64,000 bases of DNA from Isachenkonia alkalipeptolytica (GCF_009910325.1 NZ_SUMG01000009.1:1-64000); one strand, 5' to 3'; positions 42,576-51,199 are shown, counted from the stretch's first letter. Numbers and translations: made by a program. The notes: a model not told the origin generated them from the letters alone.

Positions 42576-43298
42576 TAAAAGTTCTTCTTCTAATTCCCCG
42601 ATGTTCTCAATGACCGGGTAACGCTTTTCCATAAACCTTTCGTACTCATTGTGACTGCCTTTGATGCCGATAAAATGAAAGCCGGTGTTTTCCGCAAAAT
42701 CCATATCCGTAAGACTGTCTCCGATATACAGGACCTCCCGGGGGTTCAGTTGAAATTCCCTGCAGAAGGTCTCTCCCATATGGGGGTCCGGTTTGCCTTT
42801 GAAAAATCCGTCATCACTGCCGATAAAATGAAAGAAGGACCCTATCCCCAGGGCCTCCAGGTTATGCAGGGTGGACTCCCGGCTGTCGGCAGTGGCCAGG
42901 CCCAGGATATATCCCTTTCTGTGAAAGGTTTGAATGGTCTCCAGGGTGTTTTCCAAGGGAACCACCTTAGCATCGGGGCCTTTACTGTGTTTTTCCATCA
43001 GTTTCCCCAAAGCGTCCTTAGTGATCCCCGTTGCCTCCCCATGATCCCCCCCGGATGTGTTTAAAACTTCCATCCACCGGCTCAGGATCTCTTCCACCGG
43101 GGCGTATTGAATAAGACTCTCCTTCTCAAAACCCCGGGGGGTGAACCCGGAAATTTTCTGCAGCTCCCGGATTTTTTCCCGGGGCAGCTTCCACCCTTCT
43201 TCCAGCTCCTGAAAAATACTTTGAAATACTTTATGCCAGGTTTTTTCAAACTCTATGATCGTTCCGTCTTTGTCCAGTAAAATTCCTTTGATCTTCAC
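42564..43298 (-). CDS. HAD-family phosphatase (phosphoglycolate phosphatase-like)
   Basis: Haloacid dehalogenase-fold hydrolase of 244 residues. Motif I is LLDKDGTI (7-14), motif II lies in LGLATADS, and motif IV is YIGDSLTDMDFA. A helical cap domain separates I and II, as in Gph/PpaX. It probably removes phosphate from a small metabolite. GTG start with GGAGGAGG upstream at long spacing. It runs in tandem with the GGDEF gene after about 40 bp. Substrate unknown. Confidence 0.88.
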   Translation of the reverse strand: MKIKGILLDKDGTIIEFEKTWHKVFQSIFQELEEGWKLPREKIRELQKISGFTPRGFEKESLIQYAPVEEILSRWMEVLNTSGGDHGEATGITKDALGKLMEKHSKGPDAKVVPLENTLETIQTFHRKGYILGLATADSRESTLHNLEALGIGSFFHFIGSDDGFFKGKPDPHMGETFCREFQLNPREVLYIGDSLTDMDFAENTGFHFIGIKGSHNEYERFMEKRYPVIENIGELEEELLAGD

Positions 43299-43338
43299 CG
43301 TGAAATAACCTCCTCCAAACCAGTTTTAAGCGTGGCCC

Positions 43339-44244
43339 TTAGACCCTGCTTTTGTCTGTGGATTCTTTTTGGTGCTTTTTTCGTTTATCCCTATACATCT
43401 TCTCATCCACCTGTACTAAAAGCTTTTCTAATTTCGTATCTTCCCCGATGGGTACTTCCATGGTCCCGAAGGCTAAGCTTACAATGGATGTGTATTTTTT
43501 CAGTTCTTTTTCAATCCGAAAAAGAATGTCTTTTGCCTTTTCTTCGGAACAGCCCTCAAAAAGAAATAAAAACTCATCCCCTCCGATTCGAAAAACATAA
43601 TCAAAGCCGGTTCGGGTTTCCTTCAGGGCAAGTTTTGCAAAATCCTTTAGCAACCGGTCCCCGGCCTCATGCCCCCAATCATCGTTTACCTTTTTAAAGT
43701 TGTTAAAATCAACCATGGCCATGGAGAGTATGCTGTCCCCCCGTTGACATCGTTTCAACACCTCCTGAAACTTTTCCTGCAGGGTATAGCGGTTAAAGAG
43801 CCCGGTTAAGGCATCCTTCGCCGCCACGGTCTCCAGTTTTTCATTCATCCGTTTTAATTCTTCATTTTTTTTCGCCACTTCCCGCTGGGCATTGGCAAAT
43901 TGACTGTTTAATTTCATAATTTCTTCGTAGGAGTCTTGGCAGTGCTCTCCGCAGTACAACCCTTCCTCTACCATGATCAAATAGCCCCGTGCCATGGAAA
44001 ATCCGTGTAACACCCTTTGTTTATCCTGCTCCTGCAAGGGATGCTCTAAGACCAGGTCCAAGATCTGATCTTTTCCATGGAAAAGGTTTTTTAGTTTTTC
44101 GGCTTTGTTTTCATCCATGGCTATTTTATCAAAAATTGATGCGCCCACGTCGAACAGCGTTTTCTCATGAGCATATATAATTTCTTCGATGACTCCTTGA
44201 GCATTACACCCTACTATCTCGATCAGATTCTCTTGCAATTTCAT
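43339..44244 (-). CDS. GGDEF-domain diguanylate cyclase
   Basis: Soluble protein of 301 residues. An N-terminal helical sensor region of unknown family (1-110, including a CGEHC motif at 98-102) and a coiled coil (about 115-140) precede the GGDEF domain. The active site is intact, GGDEF at 221-225. The inhibitory I-site is degenerate: TGFD replaces RxxD, so product inhibition may be weak. It would make c-di-GMP, the ligand of the riboswitch 10 kb away. The CxxxC motif might bind metal or heme; this is speculative. Confidence 0.9.
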   Translation of the reverse strand: MKLQENLIEIVGCNAQGVIEEIIYAHEKTLFDVGASIFDKIAMDENKAEKLKNLFHGKDQILDLVLEHPLQEQDKQRVLHGFSMARGYLIMVEEGLYCGEHCQDSYEEIMKLNSQFANAQREVAKKNEELKRMNEKLETVAAKDALTGLFNRYTLQEKFQEVLKRCQRGDSILSMAMVDFNNFKKVNDDWGHEAGDRLLKDFAKLALKETRTGFDYVFRIGGDEFLFLFEGCSEEKAKDILFRIEKELKKYTSIVSLAFGTMEVPIGEDTKLEKLLVQVDEKMYRDKRKKHQKESTDKSRV

Positions 44245-44512
44245 CTATTTTGCCTCCCAGTAATAAACTCCCCGTTTTTCCTTCTGTATTCAAGCCCGGT
44301 AAAAATTTCGGATATTCTTAGTTTCGACACCGGGACCGCCTTATCCTTTATTATTTCACAGAATTCATTGAAAAGCTACTTTCTTTATTCATGGTCTCCC
44401 GTTAAATTTTCTTGAAATTCTTCGTGATTATTTTAATCATTTGCTGTATAATGGGAGTTTATAAAGCCCGGACAATCCGGGAGGATTTTTCAAACAATCA
44501 AGGAGGCTCATT
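44245..44512 (+). promoter_or_regulatory. Divergent promoter region before the zinc-ribbon gene
   Basis: TATAAT lies at 44447-44452 on the plus strand without a good -35. A leader hairpin, CCCGGA/TCCGGG with a 3-nt loop (44467-44481), precedes the AAGGAGG site. The rest of the 268-bp gap shows nothing else. Confidence 0.45.
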
Positions 44513-44905
44513 ATGAAATGGTTAAATAAATATATGCAAGGACGGGCGGGGGGAGATCATCTATCCATCTTTCTGTTGGTGTTTTCTGTGGTGATTACCA
44601 TATTCGGCCGCTTGACCGGTTTCTTTATTATTGAATCCCTTAGCTACATTCCCTTAGGCCTGGGGATCTATCGGATGTTTTCAAAAAACATCCAACAGCG
44701 AAGGATGGAGAACTATAAGTTTATGATGAAAATCAGTCCCTTATACAAAAAGGGCCATCGACTGTTTACCCGTTTACGGAATTCGAAAAACCATAAACTT
44801 ATGCCCTGTACTTCCTGTAAGTCCATGCTCCGGGTGCCCAAAAACAAAGGCAAAATTCGAGTAACCTGCCCCAGCTGTAAAACCCGGTTCATAAAAAAAA
44901 CCTGA
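44513..44905 (+). CDS. Small membrane protein with C-terminal zinc ribbon
   Basis: Protein of 130 residues: two membrane helices (about 18-36 and 40-54), a basic linker, then a zinc ribbon with Cys99-x2-Cys102 and Cys119-x2-Cys122. CAAGGAGGCTCATT precedes the ATG. The next gene is a membrane J-domain protein 56 bp downstream, suggesting a small membrane-associated folding or assembly unit. Molecular role is unknown. Confidence 0.8.
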   Translation: MKWLNKYMQGRAGGDHLSIFLLVFSVVITIFGRLTGFFIIESLSYIPLGLGIYRMFSKNIQQRRMENYKFMMKISPLYKKGHRLFTRLRNSKNHKLMPCTSCKSMLRVPKNKGKIRVTCPSCKTRFIKKT

Positions 44906-44961
44906 AAAAACCCTTCAAAATACTTTACAACGCTACAATACCATAAGGAGAGAATCTCTCA

Positions 44962-45747
44962 ATGAATATAATCAATAAAACCTTAGGAAAAACCATCTAC
45001 CTCTTCGCTAAAATTTTAGAGGGGATGTTCACTGTCACCATCCGTCTTTTAGAAACCCTGGTTTTAATTACCAAGGGCATATCCAGCGGCCTGTTGCTGC
45101 TTCTCAGCATGGGAGGCTGTTTGTTTCTTTTAATCTTTGCCATCCCTTTAGGGATTCGAATCTTAACGGACCCCTATGCCCTGGGGATTCTATTGTTTCT
45201 TATGTTGTTTCCCTTTCTGGCGGGGAGGCTCCTGGTGCACCTGAAAAAACAGAAATTCCTGATCACGGCCTTTCTGTTCAATTTATCGAAGCACTTAATC
45301 CATCCCGAAGCCTATGCCTATAAATCCTTTGCCTCCTATAAAAAAGCCTATGACCAGGCTCAGGAAGATTACCGGAGGGAACAGGAACGGCGCTACCATG
45401 AACAGCAGCAGCAAAAACAACGGGCTTGGAATGAACAATTTTATCAATGGCAGTCCCAGGGTGCCCGGGGCAGTCGCTACTACTACCGCACCGGTTCCAG
45501 CGGTCAGTGGCACCGACAGGGTGGACAACACCAATCCTTTGGCGGTCCCCAGGGGAACCCCCGGCAAAAGTACAAGGAGAGCCTGGATATTTTAGAGGTC
45601 TCCGAAGGGGTTGATGAAAAGGAACTGAAAATGGCCTATCGAAAGAAAGCGAAAAAGTATCATCCCGATATCAACAAGGATCCCAATGCCACGAAGAAGT
45701 TTCAGGAAATCAACGACGCCTACAAATTCTTAAGCGAGTATTCATAA
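44962..45747 (+). CDS. Membrane-anchored DnaJ-like protein with C-terminal J domain
   Basis: Protein of 261 residues. Hydrophobic helices fill about 20-100. A linker rich in Gln, Arg, Tyr and Gly follows (about 125-195). A J domain closes the chain with HPD at 234-236. In DnaJ proper the J domain is N-terminal; here it faces the cytosol from the C-terminus, as in Firmicute DjlA-like proteins. It would recruit DnaK to the membrane. AAGGAGAG precedes the ATG. Probably co-transcribed with the zinc-ribbon gene. Confidence 0.87.
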   Translation: MNIINKTLGKTIYLFAKILEGMFTVTIRLLETLVLITKGISSGLLLLLSMGGCLFLLIFAIPLGIRILTDPYALGILLFLMLFPFLAGRLLVHLKKQKFLITAFLFNLSKHLIHPEAYAYKSFASYKKAYDQAQEDYRREQERRYHEQQQQKQRAWNEQFYQWQSQGARGSRYYYRTGSSGQWHRQGGQHQSFGGPQGNPRQKYKESLDILEVSEGVDEKELKMAYRKKAKKYHPDINKDPNATKKFQEINDAYKFLSEYS

Positions 45748-45757
45748 GAAAAAGTGT

Positions 45758-45790
45758 ATCCCCGGGGAAAGAATCCCCCGGGGATTTTTA
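45758..45790 (+). terminator. Terminator of the zinc-ribbon/DnaJ operon
   Basis: ATCCCCGGG (45758-45766) pairs with CCCGGGGAT (45777-45785), followed by TTTTT. Confidence 0.9.
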
Positions 45791-46039
45791 CGCTCCGCCC
45801 CGCAAAAAAGCCCTTCGATATTTGTGTACCGCTCGGTCCACGGCTTCCGCCTTCCCGGTGAATGTCAACCGGGTTTGGGGAATGGGAAGATTTTTATACC
45901 CCTGATCCTCAAGAACCTCGAGCTCCACTTGCCACTGCTCCCCCAAATACTTCTCCGGAGAGAGCCACATCGCCGCCTTTTCAAAATAATCCTTGATCTC
46001 ATAATAGGGAATCCCGCTATAGATTACCACTTCTTTCAT
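45788..46039 (-). CDS. Hypothetical protein, 83 residues
   Basis: Small soluble protein with an N-terminal KEVVIYSGIPYYEIKDYFEK segment and an acidic middle. A ribosome site AAGGACGTG precedes the ATG. It lies convergent with the DnaJ gene and downstream of an SDR gene on the same strand. I do not recognise the family. Confidence 0.6.
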   Translation of the reverse strand: MKEVVIYSGIPYYEIKDYFEKAAMWLSPEKYLGEQWQVELEVLEDQGYKNLPIPQTRLTFTGKAEAVDRAVHKYRRAFLRGGA

Positions 46040-46097
46040 TTATACACGTCCTTACATTATGTCATGATGTCATGGTCTTACAGAGCACAGGGAGTCT

Positions 46098-46853
46098 TTA
46101 CAAGAGGTCCCGCACATCCAACACTTCCCCCTGCTCAAAGTCCCCGGTCAGTAACAGCTCTTTTACTTTCTCGGCGACCTTCTTTGTGGGCAGCAGCTGC
46201 CCCTCTTTTTTGTAGTTTTTAAACTTCTCCAGCTCCTGAAAATCCTCTTTATTGGAACTGCGGATTTCCTCCTGCATTTTCGTATCCATAATTGCCGGGG
46301 CTAAGGATAGAATCTTTACCGGGGCCTCCTTTGATTCCTGTTCTAATCCCACGGAACGGGTGAAAAGATTGACCCCCGCCTTCGATGCGCAGTAGTTGGC
46401 CCATCCGTAATGGGGTTTGCTGCCCGCCCCGGAGGAGATGTTAATCACCTTCTTATCCCCGGTAAAGCCTTGGGTTTTTTTGATAAAAGCGGAGGTGAGG
46501 ATTAAGGGCGCCGCCAGGTTCACATGGAGATTTTGGAGAATTTCCCCGTCTTCGCAGTCCTCCAGTCGTTTCACCGGCGCCAACACCCCGGCATTATTGA
46601 CCAGATAAATCCCTTCGGCGGCCTCAAGATCCACCCGTTGAAAAATCTCATCCATCAGGCTTCTTATTCTTTCGTGGTCCGAGAGATCAAATTCAAAAAA
46701 CTCCAGGGATCCCCTCTGGGTCTCGGCAAAATCCATTAATTCCCGGTCCATTTTTCGCGAAATACAAAAAACCCGGTGGTTCTCATCCATTAAGGCTTTT
46801 CCCAAGGCCTTTCCCAGGCCCCGGGAGGTTCCCGTAATAATAAAATACTTCAT
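46098..46853 (-). CDS. Short-chain dehydrogenase/reductase (YueD-like)
   Basis: Classical SDR of 251 residues. NAD(P)-binding TGTSRGLG (8-15), NNAG (about 88), and catalytic Ser with YCASK (Tyr-x3-Lys) are visible. An Arg after the glycine motif favours NADPH. Overall it resembles Bacillus YueD, a benzil reductase, and sepiapterin reductases. Physiological substrate unknown. TCGGAGGAGATGAGCC precedes the ATG. Confidence 0.87.
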   Translation of the reverse strand: MKYFIITGTSRGLGKALGKALMDENHRVFCISRKMDRELMDFAETQRGSLEFFEFDLSDHERIRSLMDEIFQRVDLEAAEGIYLVNNAGVLAPVKRLEDCEDGEILQNLHVNLAAPLILTSAFIKKTQGFTGDKKVINISSGAGSKPHYGWANYCASKAGVNLFTRSVGLEQESKEAPVKILSLAPAIMDTKMQEEIRSSNKEDFQELEKFKNYKKEGQLLPTKKVAEKVKELLLTGDFEQGEVLDVRDLL

Positions 46854-47022
46854 AGGCTCATCTCCTCCGATTATAAGTTTAGATCCTTCGCTTTCTTACA
46901 TACTTTTCTTTTCATTATGTACCCCGGATCCCCTTTATTACACACGGAACTCCAAGGATTCCAACCAAATCCCAAAGGACGGCGGCCCCCAATCCCGATT
47001 CTGGCCTTTCGGGTATATTCCT
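46854..47022. other. Non-coding spacer before the tandem repeat
   Basis: No ORF with a ribosome site, stem-loop or promoter was recognised. Frames crossing this spacer and the repeat are low-complexity and not supported as genes. Confidence 0.4.
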
Positions 47023-47139
47023 GTTATACTTACTGTTATACACGTTGTTATACTTACTGTTATACACGTTGTTATACTTTCTGTTATACACGTTGTTATA
47101 CTTTCTGTTATACACGTTGTTATACTTTCTGTTATACAC
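47023..47139 (+). repeat. Iteron-like 24-bp tandem repeat built of 12-bp GTTATAC units
   Basis: Four full and one 21-bp copy of a 24-mer (starts 47023, 47047, 47071, 47095, 47119). Each 24-mer is two 12-bp halves, GTTATACTTTCT (or TTACT) and GTTATACACGTT, so the heptamer GTTATAC recurs ten times every 12 bp. Nearly all copies are preceded by T, giving TGTTATAC, an extended -10-like word. The array ends 40 bp before ywbE. Confidence 0.93.
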
Positions 47140-47179
47140 TACAAAATAAACCCTACACAGGATTAAAGGAGCGAGACCC

Positions 47180-47371
47180 ATGGAAGGAACCAAAAGAAGT
47201 AATATCACCCCTGGGGCCACGGTTACCATCGTGGAAAAACAAAACCAGAGCACGGGAAAACTGACCCAAGGGGTGGTGGCAAAACTGCTTACCAAATCCC
47301 CGAACCACCCCCACGGCATTAAAGTACGTTTAGAAAGCGGAGAAGTGGGACGGGTAAAGGAAGTGCTGTAA
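47180..47371 (+). CDS. ywbE: YwbE-family protein
   Basis: Protein of 63 residues matching the small conserved YwbE family of Bacillus in length and sequence: NITPGATVTIVEKQNQSTGK and the end HPHGIKVRLESGEVGRVKE. A small beta-barrel-like RNA-binding fold has been suggested for such proteins, but its function is not known. AAGGAGCGAGACCC precedes the ATG. The promoter region is occupied by the tandem repeat. Confidence 0.9.
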   Translation: MEGTKRSNITPGATVTIVEKQNQSTGKLTQGVVAKLLTKSPNHPHGIKVRLESGEVGRVKEVL

Positions 47372-47408
47372 AACCGGTACTGCCAACCCTTTTGATGAAA
47401 CCTTTTAC

Positions 47409-47439
47409 AAAAAAAACGACCGGGAAGGGTCGTTTTTTT
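47409..47439. terminator. Bidirectional terminator between ywbE and the DUF3006 gene
   Basis: CGACC/GGTCG stem between an A-tract and a T-tract. It lies 40 bp after ywbE and 15 bp after the opposite gene's stop. Confidence 0.8.
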
Positions 47440-47453
47440 ACTTTCCTTGAAAC

Positions 47454-47663
47454 TTAAGTTTTTTTCCAGAGGTTTTTCATCCGGTTTTCCATTTTCGCCT
47501 TCCGCTGTTTCGTCTGCTCCCGGTTGATCCTGATCTCTATAACATCCCCGGCCTTTGCCTCTGTGGGCAGTAAAGCCCGGGGCATATTAACGGTTTCTTT
47601 ATCGGCAAGCTCCACCACGGCAAACGCCCCTTCAAATCGATCTATGATCACCTGCATTTTCAT
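47454..47663 (-). CDS. DUF3006-domain protein
   Basis: Protein of 69 residues with the typical opening VIIDRFEGAFAVVEL and the later NMPRALLPTEAKAGDVIEI. The C-terminal 25 residues are basic. DUF3006 proteins are common in Firmicutes and have no assigned function. Fifty-six bp downstream of the TraB-like gene on the same strand, so possibly co-transcribed. Confidence 0.85.
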   Translation of the reverse strand: MKMQVIIDRFEGAFAVVELADKETVNMPRALLPTEAKAGDVIEIRINREQTKQRKAKMENRMKNLWKKT

Positions 47664-47719
47664 CGATCCTTTCCTGGTCCCCGGGATAGGAACCCAGCTT
47701 TTTTTCCATAAGGCCCTTT

Positions 47720-48979
47720 CTAGGTAATCGTTCGGATAAACACCCGGATCACTTCTGCGCCTCCAATAACGGTTCCTAAGGTGCTTCCGAGATTGGTTAA
47801 GGTGACCACCAATAGAATTCGGGTGACTTTATTTTTCCAAAAGCCCTTTACACTGACGGCGTCTTCCGACAGCTTTTCAAAATCCTCCACACTGGGTCGT
47901 CGGAGGTAGGCTTCCGTAATCCCTGCAAACCAACCGGCGGCCAGCAAGGGATTTAAAGAGCTTAAGGGGGCCACCAGAATGGCGGTTAATATGGTTAAGG
48001 GATGGCCCAGGGCGATGATGGCCCCCAGAGCGGAAAACCCGCCGTTCCAGATCACCCAGCTGGTGATTTGGCTGATGCCGGCGGAAAAATTCATATAAAA
48101 GGTGTACAGGATGATCCCGATAATAAGGATGGGAATGGCCCAGGCGATTTTTCCCGGGGCCTTGGATTTTTTCGGAACCTTCGATAACTCTTTTAAGTCA
48201 TGTTCCTTATATATTTCCGTTTTAATTCCCGGAACATGGGCGGCGCCTAAAATCGCCACCACCTTATTCCCCGGGGCCTCTTTAATCTTTTGGGACAGGT
48301 ATTGGTCCCGCTCATCAATCAGGGGTTTTTTAAGCTTCGGGAAATGTTCCGTGAAGTCCTGGAGCATGGCGTTCAGGGTGTCCTGGGATTTCATTTTTTC
48401 CAGTTCTTCCTCGGAGATACTCTCATCATTAAAAATACTGAAAAGAATTTGCACCATCAGGGACAGCTTCCCTTTGATGCCGATACCGTGCCAAACTCTG
48501 GCAAAGGTGGTTTGAATGTTTCGATCCGCCAGTACCAGTTTGGCCCCGATCTCCTTCGCCGAGTCGATTCCCTGAATCATCTCCTGTCCCGGCTTAATGC
48601 CGAACTGCTTCGCCAGCCGGTTTTGAAAGGAGGAGATTACCAGGTTGACCAACAGTACCGTGGTTTTTTTCTCTTTAATGATTTTGAAAATGTCCATCTT
48701 CTGCCACCGGTTTTTATCCGTCACCGACTGATACCGTTGGCGGTCCAGTTCGATGCAAACGGAATCCGGCTGTTCTTCTTCGATCACTTCTTTCACTTGT
48801 TTTGCACTTTCCTTCGATACGTGGGCGGTTCCGATCAGAATGATCTCCTTGCCCTCTATATTCATTCGAGTGATGTTTTCTTCGTTTGCTAGGGATGCTT
48901 CCGAATTTTCCTCCCGGGATTTTGCTAAAGAATCCTCCGTCAGTACTCCCTGCTCATTTTTGATTTGCTCTTCCATCAT
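47720..48979 (-). CDS. TraB/PrgY-family membrane protein
   Basis: Protein of 419 residues. The N-terminal TraB/TIKI-like domain has GTAHVSKES, CIELDRQRY and GAAHVPGI, motifs proposed to be a metal-dependent peptidase centre. Three to four membrane helices occupy the C-terminal third. In Enterococcus, TraB/PrgY blocks the self-made sex pheromone peptide. In chromosomal clostridial copies the peptide target is unknown. AGGAAGGAATATC precedes the ATG. Confidence 0.85.
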   Translation of the reverse strand: MMEEQIKNEQGVLTEDSLAKSREENSEASLANEENITRMNIEGKEIILIGTAHVSKESAKQVKEVIEEEQPDSVCIELDRQRYQSVTDKNRWQKMDIFKIIKEKKTTVLLVNLVISSFQNRLAKQFGIKPGQEMIQGIDSAKEIGAKLVLADRNIQTTFARVWHGIGIKGKLSLMVQILFSIFNDESISEEELEKMKSQDTLNAMLQDFTEHFPKLKKPLIDERDQYLSQKIKEAPGNKVVAILGAAHVPGIKTEIYKEHDLKELSKVPKKSKAPGKIAWAIPILIIGIILYTFYMNFSAGISQITSWVIWNGGFSALGAIIALGHPLTILTAILVAPLSSLNPLLAAGWFAGITEAYLRRPSVEDFEKLSEDAVSVKGFWKNKVTRILLVVTLTNLGSTLGTVIGGAEVIRVFIRTIT

Positions 48980-49056
48980 GATATTCCTTCCTCTCCATTA
49001 TACTTCCTATTCACAGTTTACCAAATATCCGGACAAAAAGAAATAACATCCTTTCT

Positions 49057-49968
49057 TTAGCGGTTAATCATAATTAAGGCGATCACCGTCAGGAGAATCG
49101 CCACTTTGTTTTTGTTGGCAATTTTTTCTTTAAAGATGATAAAGCTTCCCAACGTGATCAGCACAATACTCCCCGCACTGTAGATGGGAAACACCACGGA
49201 GGTCTTTAAGGTATCCAGGGCTAAAATCAAAAAGTACGAAGAGAACAGGTTGGGAATCCCAACGGCAAAGCCGGTGAAAATATCTCTTTTGGTAATTACG
49301 GATTTTCTTCGAAGGGTGTAGGTCCCGCTGATCAGAAAGGCGGTGAAAAATACGAAAAATAAAAACACATCTTTGTAGTCATTCAGGGCATAGTTTTGAT
49401 AAATTTTGTTGGAAAATTCCGCAAGGCCGCCGAAGGTAAACAGTAAAATCAGTAGATACTTCACATCCAGCTTTTCTTTAGCCTCCGAGGATAAGTTCAC
49501 GATCAGTATGGATACAATTGCGAGAATAATCCCCACCCATTGGATGGAGGTGGGGTATTCCTGCCAAAGGATGATGGAAAAGATCATGGGGATCAGAATC
49601 CCGATTTTTCCGAAGGCTCCCGACAGTCCCGCTCCGTTTTCCCGAACACTCTTTTGGTAAAAAATAAAGGAGGCAAAGAAAAATCCTCCCGCCAGGGTAC
49701 CGATAATCATGCCCCAGATCATACTGGAATACTCGGAAAAAATAAATCCCCCCTGACTAAACATCAGGGAAAACTCCTCCATAAAGGAATTCGACCAGTC
49801 CACTTTCCCGATCAAACCCTTCCCGGCAATCATAATAAGACTCATCGTAAAGGCAATGAAGTAATTGGCGCTGGTGATCACCAGCCGATTGGTATTTGCC
49901 CCTTCCGTATATTTAAAAATCAGCGCAATGGAAGCACTGCAAAGGGTTGCCAGTAAAAGAAAAAACAT
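49057..49968 (-). CDS. EamA/DMT-superfamily transporter
   Basis: Integral membrane protein of 303 residues with about ten helices in two EamA repeats (about 1-145 and 155-303). The last helices (FPIYSAGSIVLITLGSFIIF) match the conserved end of the family. Such proteins export metabolites or amino acids; substrate unknown. ACGAGGTGGATT precedes the ATG. It follows the exonuclease gene after about 50 bp. Confidence 0.85.
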   Translation of the reverse strand: MFFLLLATLCSASIALIFKYTEGANTNRLVITSANYFIAFTMSLIMIAGKGLIGKVDWSNSFMEEFSLMFSQGGFIFSEYSSMIWGMIIGTLAGGFFFASFIFYQKSVRENGAGLSGAFGKIGILIPMIFSIILWQEYPTSIQWVGIILAIVSILIVNLSSEAKEKLDVKYLLILLFTFGGLAEFSNKIYQNYALNDYKDVFLFFVFFTAFLISGTYTLRRKSVITKRDIFTGFAVGIPNLFSSYFLILALDTLKTSVVFPIYSAGSIVLITLGSFIIFKEKIANKNKVAILLTVIALIMINR

Positions 49969-50016
49969 AATCCACCTCGTTTCCAGCAGAATCCTTCTGC
50001 TTTACTTGAAATCGGC

Positions 50017-51000
50017 CTAAAAATCCATGGAGAGCTGCTGGAAGTCGGGCTTGGAAGCTTCCTCTTCCGGAGGCCCCTCTTCCGGAGTCTCCTCTTCCTG
50101 TGCTTCCTCCTTCTTTGGATAGAAAACATCCTCTTCCCTGAAAACCTTTTGAATGTTGAGCTCCATCAAATAGTCATAGGCGGCTTTTGTGGATAGGGAG
50201 AAGTTTCCCCTGGGGGTTAACAGTCCTTCATCATTGATATCCACGTTGCAGTCAATGGCGGCCAATCGCCGGGACAAATAAGCCTCCTCTTTTCCCGATT
50301 CAACCTTTTCCCTTTGCTTTCCCTTCAGTTCCCCGGTGTTTTCATAAATCCCCTCCAGATCCCCGTAGGCATTTAAGAGTTTAATGGCGGTTTTCTCTCC
50401 GATGCCCCGGATTCCGGGGATATTGTCCGAGGCGTCTCCCGACAGGGCTTTTAAATCCACGATTTGCTTGGGACTCAGTCCCCCGTATTTCTCCGAAACC
50501 CCCCGGGGATCGAAATGGATCATCCCTTTATTCGATAAATAGATTTGGTGCACGTCCTCAGTGATCAGCTGAAAAAGATCCCGGTCTCCGGAGACAATCA
50601 AGGGCTCATATTTTTTATTTACGGCCCTGTAGGCCAGGGTTCCGATTAAATCATCGGCTTCGTAATTTTCCTTCTTAATAAAGGTGGCGTTACACTTTTC
50701 TAAGTAGGTCTCCATCATACCGAACTGGACAATCAGTTCCTCATCGGTCTCCTTACGGGTTCCCTTGTATTCGGGATAAAATTCGTTTCGAAAACTTTCC
50801 CGGGAAGCATCAGAACAGATGACCATATGCCAGGGCTGATGCTTTTCCTGTAGAGACTTTAAATATTTCACAAAACCGAAAAAGCCCCCTGTGGCTACCC
50901 CTTCTTTTGTGGCCAGCCTGGGATAGGCATAATAGCTTCGGTGAATTAAATTCATGGCATCAATCAGTAAAACTTTTTTAGTATTTTCAGTATCCTTCAT
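50017..51000 (-). CDS. Free-standing 5'-3' exonuclease (Pol I N-domain type)
   Basis: Flap-type nuclease of 327 residues. PIN-like metal ligands are visible: LLIDAMN, YEADDLIG, SGDRDLF and GDASDNIPGI. The helix-hairpin-helix IRGIGEKTAIKLL follows. It would remove RNA primers or flaps. The C-terminal 40 residues are an acidic Glu/Pro-rich linker ending in QLSMDF, which resembles a beta-sliding-clamp-binding hexapeptide (pattern Q-L-S/D-L-x-F). No polymerase domain is attached. GAAAGGAGC precedes the ATG. Confidence 0.92.
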   Translation of the reverse strand: MKDTENTKKVLLIDAMNLIHRSYYAYPRLATKEGVATGGFFGFVKYLKSLQEKHQPWHMVICSDASRESFRNEFYPEYKGTRKETDEELIVQFGMMETYLEKCNATFIKKENYEADDLIGTLAYRAVNKKYEPLIVSGDRDLFQLITEDVHQIYLSNKGMIHFDPRGVSEKYGGLSPKQIVDLKALSGDASDNIPGIRGIGEKTAIKLLNAYGDLEGIYENTGELKGKQREKVESGKEEAYLSRRLAAIDCNVDINDEGLLTPRGNFSLSTKAAYDYLMELNIQKVFREEDVFYPKKEEAQEEETPEEGPPEEEASKPDFQQLSMDF

Positions 51001-51100
51001 GGTAAAGCTCCTTTCTACTTTCTTCCTTCCCTTCTTATCCTACCATATTTCGAGAAAATTTCATTGAAATTTTTTCATGAACTTTCTCCTTAGGAATACT

Positions 51101-51139
51101 AAAAGACCCGCCGAAACCTTTTAAAGGGTTTTAGCGGGT
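51101..51139 (-). terminator. Terminator of the dioxygenase/flavin reductase operon
   Basis: A long stem (ACCCGCCGAAACC, 51106-51118, with the complementary arm at 51126-51139) and TCTTTTAG on the minus strand, about 60 bp past the flavin reductase stop. Confidence 0.75.
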
Positions 51140-51199
51140 TCCTATTCGGTTTCCTATTCGGTTTCCTCCATCCCGGATTTTTTTACCCTCCAGGATATA

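Noticed and set aside
47023-47139. Possible CRISPR array
   Set aside because: Units are directly abutting with no unique spacers and no cas genes are near.
46915-47319. Minus-strand ORF of 134 aa with NRKYNNVY repeats and plus-strand ORF with CYTYCYTR repeats
   Set aside because: Both are translations of the 12/24-bp tandem repeat and overlap ywbE; neither has a convincing ribosome site.
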